Assembly: GCA_012799545.1 (NCBI GenBank) | Contig: JAAZLA010000050.1 | Span: forward strand, 1-5,355 | Reading direction: 5' to 3' | Source: Treponema sp. | GTDB lineage: Bacteria; Spirochaetota; Spirochaetia; Treponematales; Treponemataceae | DNA length: 5,355 nucleotides | Part shown: piece by piece, positions 1 through 5,355 of the stretch | Layout of the letters: each line of letters starts with the position of its first letter | Position numbering within the stretch: the stretch's first letter is position 1 | Notes under the pieces: model-generated | Told to the model about the DNA's origin: nothing | Databases searched by the model: none | What the model saw: the letters and a program-made list of their open reading frames with translations, nothing else | Made by a program: the position numbers and the translations under genes

Positions 1-2415
1 AAGCTTCACCAAGTCCTTTCGGTTATTGTACAGAATCTCTGTTTCCAAACCATTCGGACACAAAATCTTTGTGCTCGATTTTGTCGGATACTGATATTCT
101 GTTTTTTCACCCAATGGATTGATATAAGAGGTAACTCGATTTTGTGCATCATAGGTCCACTCTTCAAGACGCTCTTGCCCACCTGTCCCTGTTTTTCTCT
201 GGATCACATTGCCATACGTATCATAGCTATACGCATAGTTAACCGAAGCTTGCACAGAAGATAGTATCAAACCCTTTTCATTATAGATGGCAGAAAAAAT
301 TACTCCTCCTCCACGACTCAAGGACAAAAGATTTCCCTTCTCATCATAACTATAACGAAGCCTTACACCATCTCGGTCTTTGTAGAGAAGCGGTTTATCA
401 AGCGCATTGTACTGCCATTGCTCCGTACTTCCATCAGCATATTTTGTTTGCATTTTATTTCCACGCTCATCGTAGGCATAGCTTGTTACGCGCCCATTAC
501 GATTTTCAGAGACAAGATTTCCGTCAGCGTCATAGGCGTAATTAATCGTTGTACCATCGCTAAGAACTTCTTTTTGCGTTTTATGATTTTCATCATACCA
601 GTACTGCGTACGCACACCCGTATGATCGGTATAGTTCAAAGTACTTCCCGACTTACTATACGCAAAGGTTTCCGTGTAGCCCTCTTCATTCGTTGTCGCA
701 CTTACATAACGCTGCCCATCAAATTCATAATCATAGGCAATTGAAACAAAAGACGCGTCCGGCTTTATTATTTTTTTAAGTAAGGTTCCCTCATAGGCAA
801 AGCGTACAGTATCCCCATCGCTATCTCGAACAGAAGACAAAAGATTTCCCGTGTAGCCATAAGCAACAAACTCAGATGGGTCTCGTGCGTTTTCAATCTT
901 CACAAGTTTTGCACCCTCGTAATAAAAACGATACAAAACTTCTCCTTCGTAATTTATAGAAGAAAGATAATAACTTGGAGAATACACAAAGTCGATTCCC
1001 ACGCCGTTTGCATTTTGCACACGAGAGAGTAAACCCTGTGCACTATAAAACCAAATACTTCCGTCTTTTTTTTGCCATTCAAAACTGCCATCTTTTAAAA
1101 GGCGCAAGCTGTTTTCATCCCCAGGAAAGAGAGCCTCCGTTTCAGAGCCCCTTGGGTAATGATTTTCTCCCGCACCATAGACAGGAACCTCTTTTACCTT
1201 ATAGCTGAAAGCAACTCCACGCTCATCATAGACTTTGAGAATATCATTTCCACAGTCTATAAGATCGGTAAAACCACTCCCACGTATTCCATAGCTATTG
1301 TAAGAAACATTTGCATTATGATGGGCAAGCTCTTTTTCAGATTGCACAATCATAGCCTTTTGCTCATTCAAGAGCACTTCTTGCTTTGTAATTTCTGCCC
1401 TAATTTTTACCAAGGCACCTGTTGGGTCATTTTTTTTATCCTTATCTAATTCACGCTCGCAATTGTTTTGTAAGTTAGTGTAATATGAAATATTTGCATC
1501 ATATTTTTTTATATAATTTTCTATTTTAGTCTTACTACTTGCAGTTAAATTCCTACCAAGGAGAACATTTATTTCGCTCCTCCCTTTTTTTAAGACGGAA
1601 AGCTCTTTTTTACAAAGTGCAATTTGATCCGTATACCACTTTTTTAAGTCTCGATATTTTTTATTTGTATCGTTATAATTTGCTACAGAATCCTTATACA
1701 ATGCATTCAAAGTAGCTAACTCTTTTTCGGGCTGAAATTTTTGCCCACGTACAACTCTTGAGTCAGTACTCATAAACCACATAGAAGTGGCAGAAATATT
1801 CTTACCACTTTGATAGTAGCGCGTTATAGGAAAAGAGAGACCAGAAACAAGAAGGTCAATATCGGTTTCGGTATACAGATACTGCCCACTCGAAAGCAAA
1901 ACTGGATCTCCTATTGGAGCAGAAGCAGATACCTTTTGCTCTCTTATAACCTCTTTATTTGTAGTATTTTGAATAGTAACAGTTCCATTTACCGTAACAA
2001 GCCCTGTAGTTTTATTATTATTTGTCGCGCCAGAATTTTCATTTGCTCCTGTTATCGCGTCAGCTATTTTTTCTATATCTGCTTTAATTTTTTTTTGTAC
2101 CTCTATATCAGAAGGAGGATTACTTCCTTCTATTGTAATAATACGTGTTTGAGTATCTGAGGTAGTAGATGTAGGAATTCCGCCTTTACCTTCATAATTC
2201 TTAGGGTCGTTAGGGTCTTCGCCATCATCCAAACGAATTTTTTTATTTGGATCGGCTGTATCCCAAGTTCCATCTTCATTTTGTTTTGGCGCGTTTACGG
2301 TTTTAGTAACTCTTACCTCATATGTAATTGTATAATCCGCAAATACAATACTCATAGCCAACAACCAAAACAGAACAACAATAAATCCTGTCTTTTTTCC
2401 AATTCTCTTTTTCAT
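1..2415 (-). CDS. Exported Rhs/YD-repeat protein, N-terminal 805 residues (3' end outside window)
   Basis: The frame is open without a stop from the ATG at 2415 to the window edge. The start is supported by a Shine-Dalgarno AAGGAG eight bases upstream. In order, the protein has a Sec signal peptide (1-26), an Asn/Thr/Asp-rich linker (27-165), a DUF6531-like Rhs entry motif (about 166-210: GDPVLLSSGQ, then ETDIDL and FPITRYYQS), a Lys/Glu-rich predicted coiled coil (about 228-362), and YD-type beta repeats to the edge (about 366-805, most regular from 606). In Rhs/WapA/Tc-toxin families such repeats build a hollow shell, often enclosing a variable C-terminal toxin. Neither the conserved Rhs core end nor a toxin is visible here, so an effector role is inference. 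No lipobox cysteine follows the signal peptide, so a soluble or wall/periplasm-associated product is likelier than a lipoprotein. No secretion or immunity genes are in view. Confidence 0.9.
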   Translation of the reverse strand, partial: MKKRIGKKTGFIVVLFWLLAMSIVFADYTITYEVRVTKTVNAPKQNEDGTWDTADPNKKIRLDDGEDPNDPKNYEGKGGIPTSTTSDTQTRIITIEGSNPPSDIEVQKKIKADIEKIADAITGANENSGATNNNKTTGLVTVNGTVTIQNTTNKEVIREQKVSASAPIGDPVLLSSGQYLYTETDIDLLVSGLSFPITRYYQSGKNISATSMWFMSTDSRVVRGQKFQPEKELATLNALYKDSVANYNDTNKKYRDLKKWYTDQIALCKKELSVLKKGRSEINVLLGRNLTASSKTKIENYIKKYDANISYYTNLQNNCERELDKDKKNDPTGALVKIRAEITKQEVLLNEQKAMIVQSEKELAHHNANVSYNSYGIRGSGFTDLIDCGNDILKVYDERGVAFSYKVKEVPVYGAGENHYPRGSETEALFPGDENSLRLLKDGSFEWQKKDGSIWFYSAQGLLSRVQNANGVGIDFVYSPSYYLSSINYEGEVLYRFYYEGAKLVKIENARDPSEFVAYGYTGNLLSSVRDSDGDTVRFAYEGTLLKKIIKPDASFVSIAYDYEFDGQRYVSATTNEEGYTETFAYSKSGSTLNYTDHTGVRTQYWYDENHKTQKEVLSDGTTINYAYDADGNLVSENRNGRVTSYAYDERGNKMQTKYADGSTEQWQYNALDKPLLYKDRDGVRLRYSYDEKGNLLSLSRGGGVIFSAIYNEKGLILSSVQASVNYAYSYDTYGNVIQRKTGTGGQERLEEWTYDAQNRVTSYINPLGEKTEYQYPTKSSTKILCPNGLETEILYNNRKDLVKL
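61..600 (-). repeat. YD-repeat array inside the Rhs protein
   Basis: Tyr-Asp type motifs recur at residues 607 (YDENHK), 628 (YDADGN), 648 (YDERGN), 669 (YNALDK), 690 (YDEKGN), 711 (YNEKGL), 731 (YDTYGN), 755 (YDAQNR) and 776 (YQYP). Spacing is 20-21 residues except for one 24-residue step. The copies are diverged in DNA sequence, so this is a protein repeat and not a tandem DNA duplication. It matches the YD/RHS repeat consensus with its G-N turn. Looser repeats extend back to about residue 390. Confidence 0.88.
1330..1734 (-). other. Predicted coiled-coil insert in the Rhs protein
   Basis: Residues about 228-362 are rich in Lys, Glu, Gln, Asn and Leu and almost free of Gly. The segment has one Pro at the start of the stretch and one near 331. 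It includes stretches such as KKELSVLKKGRSEI and KIRAEITKQEVLLNEQKAMI, with hydrophobic residues roughly every three to four positions. This looks like long helices, probably two or three antiparallel, lying between the SxDSR motif and the next YD-like strand (VSYNSYGIRG at about 370). No function can be read from it. Confidence 0.65.
1786..1920 (-). other. DUF6531-like Rhs entry segment
   Basis: Residues about 166-210 follow the pattern that opens the repeat region of many Rhs proteins: a GDPV motif, a Ser-Gly-Gln turn, ETD, a Pro followed by an (I/L)TRxY motif, then an aromatic/SxDSR motif (MWFMSTDSRVVRG). The assignment rests on motif recall, not a profile search. Confidence 0.65.
2338..2415 (-). 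other. Sec signal peptide of the Rhs protein
   Basis: Residues 1-26 have a basic start (MKKRIGKK), a hydrophobic core (FIVVLFWLLAMSIVF) and a probable signal peptidase I site after Ala26, before DYTIT. No cysteine is present, which argues against lipoprotein processing. The cleavage position is read by eye. Confidence 0.85.
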
Positions 2416-2423
2416 AACTAAGG

Positions 2424-2429
2424 CTCCTT
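2424..2429 (-). promoter_or_regulatory. Ribosome binding site of the Rhs gene
   Basis: AAGGAG on the minus strand lies eight bases before the ATG at 2415. This fixes that start, which also gives a complete signal peptide. Confidence 0.8.
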
Positions 2430-2557
2430 ATTGTTGGTATAACAGAAATACATCTGCCTATCTTATTAGTGGCAATTCAAAGGAGTTTTTTTTTATTTTT
2501 AAAGTTTTTTTTTAAAATAAAAAAAATTATCTATCAATTTTAATTTCTATTTGCTAG

Positions 2558-2563
2558 TATAAT
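2558..2563 (+). promoter_or_regulatory. Consensus TATAAT -10 box just before the pseudouridine synthase
   Basis: A perfect TATAAT ends three bases before the ATG at 2567. No good -35 box lies 16-18 bases upstream; the best nearby is a TCAATT-like stretch. If used, transcription would begin at or within the start codon, giving a leaderless message. In such AT-rich DNA a chance match is quite possible. Confidence 0.4.
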
Positions 2564-2566
2564 TTT

Positions 2567-3313
2567 ATGGAAAAAAAGATCCTAAAACGCATTATATATG
2601 AAGATTCTGCTTGTATCGTTGTAAATAAAATAAAAGGTGAGGCTCTAGAAAAAAAAGACGATAAAAATAAAGCAAATCTTTTGACAAAAATCCTAAAAAT
2701 ACAGCTCGGACACGAAAAACTCTTTGTTACACATCGACTCGATGTGCCAACGTCTGGACTTGTGCTTTTGGCAAAAACAAGCGAAGGCTTAGGTTTTTAT
2801 AACAATCTATTTGCGAAAGGGAAGATAGAAAAAAAATACTGGGCTATTGTTGAAAAAAACGAAGGCTTTGAAAGACTTATTTCCAGCTCTCAGAAAAAAG
2901 AAGAAAATGAATTTACTGAATTATTTCACCATCTTTGGGTTGACGGACGCATCAACAAAAGTTTTGCTTCCAAAATAAAGAAAAAAGATACGAAAGAAGC
3001 CCGATTGCTTTGGCGTCTTTGTGGCATTGGCGATAATTACGGTTTTTTGGAAATCGATCTGCTAACAGGACGACATCATCAAATTCGCGCACAACTGGCA
3101 GCAGAAAACATATATATTAAAGGAGATTTAAAATATGGCGCTAAAAGAAGCGAAAAAACCGGCGGCATTCGGCTCCATGCGGCAAGCCTTAGCTTTCCAA
3201 ACTTTTTCGACCCAAACAAAAAAATAGAAGTCCTTGCTCCACCATCTTTCATCGACCCCTTGTGGCAAGCTTTTATAGATAGCTACAAAAGCACAAAAAA
3301 CAATAACAAGTAA
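2567..3313 (+). CDS. RluA-family RNA pseudouridine synthase
   Basis: This 248-residue protein should isomerise uridine to pseudouridine in rRNA or tRNA in the cytoplasm. The catalytic motif HRLDVPTSG is at 56-64, with the nucleophilic Asp at 59. KKYWAIV at 89-95 is the family's second motif. TGRHHQIRAQL at 167-177 matches the usual GRTHQIRVHL, with His in place of Thr. KYGA at 189-192 and LHA at 203-205 complete the fold. There is no N-terminal S4 RNA-binding domain: the catalytic domain starts around residue 8, as in RluA and TruC rather than RluC or RluD. The target RNA cannot be read from the sequence. The ATG at 2567 is preferred because the domain begins almost at once, although no Shine-Dalgarno sequence precedes it. 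No terminator is visible between its stop and the tRNA gene 52 bp downstream, so read-through into that gene is possible. Confidence 0.92.
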   Translation: MEKKILKRIIYEDSACIVVNKIKGEALEKKDDKNKANLLTKILKIQLGHEKLFVTHRLDVPTSGLVLLAKTSEGLGFYNNLFAKGKIEKKYWAIVEKNEGFERLISSSQKKEENEFTELFHHLWVDGRINKSFASKIKKKDTKEARLLWRLCGIGDNYGFLEIDLLTGRHHQIRAQLAAENIYIKGDLKYGAKRSEKTGGIRLHAASLSFPNFFDPNKKIEVLAPPSFIDPLWQAFIDSYKSTKNNNK

Positions 3314-3324
3314 ACCAGCCTAGC

Positions 3325-3353
3325 TTGAATATTTTTTTACATTATGCTAGCCT
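3325..3353 (+). promoter_or_regulatory. Candidate promoter of the tRNA gene
   Basis: TTGAAT at 3325-3330, a 17-base gap, then TAGCCT at 3348-3353 preceded by TG at 3345-3346 (extended -10 form). The -10 hexamer matches consensus at only three positions. Transcription would start a few bases before the tRNA 5' end at 3366. Cotranscription with the upstream gene is the alternative. Confidence 0.35.
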
Positions 3354-3365
3354 ATATCTTCAAAC

Positions 3366-3439
<74 letters not shown>

Positions 3440-3480
3440 AAAAAAGACTTATCTTGCAACGCGAGGTAAGTCTTTTTTTT
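3440..3480 (+). terminator. Rho-independent terminator between tRNA and pyruvate kinase, probably bidirectional
   Basis: A 14-bp stem (3444-3457 with 3461-3474) closes on an AAC loop. It is flanked by an A-tract on the left and an eight-T run at 3473-3480 on the right. On the plus strand every position pairs, two as G-U (3452/3466 and 3455/3463). On the minus strand those two become A/C mismatches, but the outer GACTTA/TAAGTC arms and a seven-T run remain. It therefore ends the tRNA transcript efficiently and could also serve the converging pyruvate kinase gene, whose stop codon is 18 bp beyond the T run. Confidence 0.88.
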
Positions 3481-3498
3481 GTTGGTTCTCCTGGCAGT

Positions 3499-5331
3499 TT
3501 ATAAACTTCCCTCATACACGAGTTTTTCTTTGCTATCTAACGTTATCGTTAAGCCTTGTTCTAAAATTGCCATCGCGTTTGGAACTTGAGACACCCAGAC
3601 CAAATTGGGATTTATCAATGAAAGTCTTTCTTCTGTTAAATCCGAGGGATTTTCTACCACAAGCCCATTTACGATGCGTAAAATAGGGACAAAGGACATG
3701 TCAAGATTTTTTGTAACAAGAATCTCGCCACCTTTTTTTCGCAGCATTGCAAGTGCAGCCTCTGGTGTTTCTGCATGAACAACACGCCCCGTAACTCGAT
3801 GGGGAAAATCAGCGTTTTCTTCCAGTTTATTCGTTCCACCGGCGTTCGCCCCTCGCGCTATTATATTTCCTACAACTAAAACGCGAATCGTATTTACCAT
3901 AATTGGTGAAATAATCGGCACGCCTGCAACAACAACCAATTTATCGGCCATCTTGAATTGTTTTTTTTCAAGTCCCACACGTATCGCATTTTGAATCATC
4001 TCTTCTGAGTCCTCTGCTAAGCCAACCAAAAAAGGTACAACTCCCCAATTAAGCAACAATTGCCTTTGTACGGCTTCGTTGGGCGTTGCAGCAATTATAG
4101 CTTGCTCTGGTCGAAATCGGCTCAAAAGACGCGCGGTATTTCCGCTCAAAGTTGGTGCAAGCAAGGCTTGTGCTTCTATCTCAACAGCCGTTTGATAGGC
4201 CGATTTTGCCAAAACTTCTTGAATCCCCGTTTTTTCCATGTCATAAAAATGACTCGAGCGCATTTTTTGCCGATATTCTTCAGAAGCCTCCACTGTAAGG
4301 GCAATTTTTGCCATAGTTTGCACCGCTTCCACCGGATAGGCGCCATTTGCTGTTTCCCCAGAAAGCATAACCGCATCAGTGCCGTCAAAAATCGCATTGG
4401 CAACATCGGTGAGTTCCGCCCGCGTTGGACGAGGATTGTGTATCATCGAATCGAGCATTTGTGTTGCCGTTATAACCGGTTTTCCCTGTATATTGCATTC
4501 TCGAATTATTTTTTTTTGTGCAAGGGGGATGCGTTCTGTTGCAAGTTGCACACCCAAGTCACCACGAGCAACCATCACACCAGCGCTCACCGTTACGATT
4601 TCGGCTATATTGTCCAAGCCTTCTTCGTTTTCGATTTTTGCAATAACCCGCACATTTGAATTAAAAGGTTCTATATAACGCAATATACTTACAATATCTG
4701 ATGCATCCGATATAAAACTCGCTGCGATAAAATCAACATTATGCTGTATCGCAAAGGCAATATCAATCTTGTCTTGTTCACTTAAAACAGGAATTTGCGG
4801 CCGCACCCCGATAACGTTTACATTTTTTCGACTACCAAAAGAACCAGAGTTCAAAGCTTCACAAGTAATCGTCGTCTCCCCGTCAGTATCCAAAACCAAG
4901 AGTTCAACCAAACCATCAGCGATGAGAATGCGACAATCTTTTTTTATTTCCTTTGGGAGTGCCTTCCAGCTGAGAGAAATACGCGTCGGCTCTTTTTCCC
5001 CATTTGCATTGACCTTGGGAGAATAACAAAGCCCATCATCATTTGTCAATAAAACAATATCCCCTTCAGCTATTTCAACTAAGCCAGAATCACAGACAAT
5101 GCCGGTGCGAATTTCTGGTCCCTTTGTGTCCATGAGAATGGCACAAGGAATCCCTGTTAGGCGAGATGCTTCTCGAACAAGGTGCATGTTTTTTAAGTGA
5201 TATTCATGAGTCCCATGTGAAAAATTAAACCGTGCCACATTCATCCCTGAACGTAAAAGCTCAGATATAACTTCAAGTGTTTCAGCTGTTGGCCCGAGCG
5301 AACATACAATCTTTGTCTTCCGTAAAAACAT
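3499..5331 (-). CDS. pyk: Pyruvate kinase with C-terminal swivelling-domain extension
   Basis: This 610-residue enzyme converts phosphoenolpyruvate and ADP to pyruvate and ATP in the last step of glycolysis. Visible active-site elements are RFNFSHG (34-40), MDTKGPE (67-73), AKIENEEG (231-238, catalytic Lys232 and metal-binding Glu234), ARGDLG (255-260, metal-binding Asp258) and ITATQMLDSM (287-296), then SGETANGAYP (324-333). The B domain spans roughly 73-175. The C domain carries the effector-loop pattern TLSGNTARLLSRFRP (394-408) and ends near 490. Ordinary bacterial enzymes stop there at about 470-480 residues. The extra 120 residues resemble the C-terminal sequence of Bacillus-type pyruvate kinases. 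The ATG at 5331 is supported by AAGGA five bases upstream and by the standard N-terminus KTKIVCSLGP. It converges on the tRNA gene and shares its terminator. Its promoter lies off the right edge. Confidence 0.97.
   Translation of the reverse strand: MFLRKTKIVCSLGPTAETLEVISELLRSGMNVARFNFSHGTHEYHLKNMHLVREASRLTGIPCAILMDTKGPEIRTGIVCDSGLVEIAEGDIVLLTNDDGLCYSPKVNANGEKEPTRISLSWKALPKEIKKDCRILIADGLVELLVLDTDGETTITCEALNSGSFGSRKNVNVIGVRPQIPVLSEQDKIDIAFAIQHNVDFIAASFISDASDIVSILRYIEPFNSNVRVIAKIENEEGLDNIAEIVTVSAGVMVARGDLGVQLATERIPLAQKKIIRECNIQGKPVITATQMLDSMIHNPRPTRAELTDVANAIFDGTDAVMLSGETANGAYPVEAVQTMAKIALTVEASEEYRQKMRSSHFYDMEKTGIQEVLAKSAYQTAVEIEAQALLAPTLSGNTARLLSRFRPEQAIIAATPNEAVQRQLLLNWGVVPFLVGLAEDSEEMIQNAIRVGLEKKQFKMADKLVVVAGVPIISPIMVNTIRVLVVGNIIARGANAGGTNKLEENADFPHRVTGRVVHAETPEAALAMLRKKGGEILVTKNLDMSFVPILRIVNGLVVENPSDLTEERLSLINPNLVWVSQVPNAMAILEQGLTITLDSKEKLVYEGSL
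3517..3798 (-). other. Degenerate PEP-utiliser (swivelling) domain of pyruvate kinase
   Basis: Residues about 512-605 align by eye with the extra C-terminal domain of Bacillus-type pyruvate kinases. GGEILVTKNLDMSFVPIL corresponds to the GILVT..TD.DMMPAI block, and the end (LTITLDSKEKLVYEG) corresponds to ITVDG..G.VYRG. The intervening TSHAA motif, which carries the phosphorylated His in PPDK and EI relatives, is absent; the segment reads SDLTEERLSLI instead. Confidence 0.65.
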
Positions 5332-5336
5332 AGTTT

Positions 5337-5341
5337 TCCTT
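5337..5341 (-). promoter_or_regulatory. Ribosome binding site of pyruvate kinase
   Basis: AAGGA on the minus strand lies five bases before the ATG at 5331, a normal spacing. The remaining bases to the window edge are AT-rich and too few to define a promoter. Confidence 0.75.
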
Positions 5342-5355
5342 AATATAAAAATAAT

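Larger units (their letters stand above)
2416..2566. promoter_or_regulatory. AT-rich divergent intergenic region
   Basis: This 151-bp spacer separates the divergent Rhs and pseudouridine synthase genes, so promoters for both are expected here. It contains homopolymer runs (T9 at 2486-2494, T9 at 2505-2513, A8 at 2519-2526) and a 13-nt inverted repeat made only of A and T (2487-2499 with 2514-2526). On the minus strand a weak candidate promoter for the Rhs gene is TTGATA (2537-2532), a 17-base gap and TAAAAA. Another is TTGCCA, 17 bases and TGTATT nearer the gene. Neither is convincing. Confidence 0.5.

Noticed and set aside
1..6. HindIII site exactly at the left edge
   Set aside because: AAGCTT at position 1 may mark a cloned fragment end. 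It says nothing biological; the gene simply runs off the window.
61..600. Tandem DNA repeat or CRISPR-like periodicity of about 63 bp
   Set aside because: The period comes from diverged YD protein repeats in frame. There are no identical direct repeats with unique spacers.
1785..1810. Inverted repeat AAGTGG...CCACTT
   Set aside because: It is only a 6-bp stem with a 14-base loop inside the Rhs coding region, with no T run. Chance is the simplest explanation.
418..2160. Plus-strand open frames within the left third (418-744, 975-1208, 1159-1449, 1810-2160)
   Set aside because: They lie antisense to the continuous 805-codon Rhs frame, lack ribosome binding sites and have no family-like sequence. 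They are shadows of the minus-strand gene.
2479..2485. Shine-Dalgarno-like AAAGGAG on the plus strand
   Set aside because: It is followed by T and A runs with no start codon at a usable distance, and the next gene starts over 80 bases later.
3320..3350. CTAGC/GCTAG inverted repeat upstream of the tRNA
   Set aside because: It is a five-pair stem across more than 20 bases overlapping the promoter candidate, and GCTAGC is itself palindromic. It is too weak to call an operator.
4060..5052. Open frames in other frames inside the pyruvate kinase gene
   Set aside because: All are overlapped by a full-length, motif-complete pyruvate kinase and show no recognisable protein features.

Overview
The window looks like an ordinary AT-rich bacterial chromosome segment with four genes. 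The organism is probably a spirochaete close to Treponema. That is a weak inference from the AT-rich spacers, a Sec-exported YD-repeat protein of the style seen in that group, and a tRNA gene without an encoded CCA end. No taxonomic marker in the window proves it.

Layout. From 2415 down to the left edge, on the minus strand, runs the first 805 codons of a large exported Rhs/YD-repeat protein. Its C-terminus, where a toxin or other effector domain would sit, is outside the window. A 151-bp, very AT-rich divergent spacer (2416-2566) separates it from a plus-strand pseudouridine synthase of the RluA family (2567-3313). After 52 bp comes a single tRNA gene with anticodon CAU (3366-3439). It is followed at once by a strong hairpin-plus-T-tract terminator (3440-3480). 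Converging on that terminator from the right is a full-length pyruvate kinase gene (5331-3499, minus strand) with a C-terminal extension. Only 24 bp upstream of its start codon are visible.

There is no clear functional link among the genes: a surface/secreted protein, an RNA-modifying enzyme, a tRNA and a glycolytic enzyme. The shared elements are structural, namely one divergent promoter region and one terminator between convergent genes. The points most worth a second look are a roughly 135-residue predicted coiled coil inserted into the N-terminal part of the Rhs protein, a degenerate swivelling domain on pyruvate kinase that lacks the family's histidine motif, a perfect TATAAT box almost touching the pseudouridine synthase start codon, and the Met/Ile2 ambiguity of the CAU tRNA. 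I saw no CRISPR array, insertion sequence or clearly novel system.
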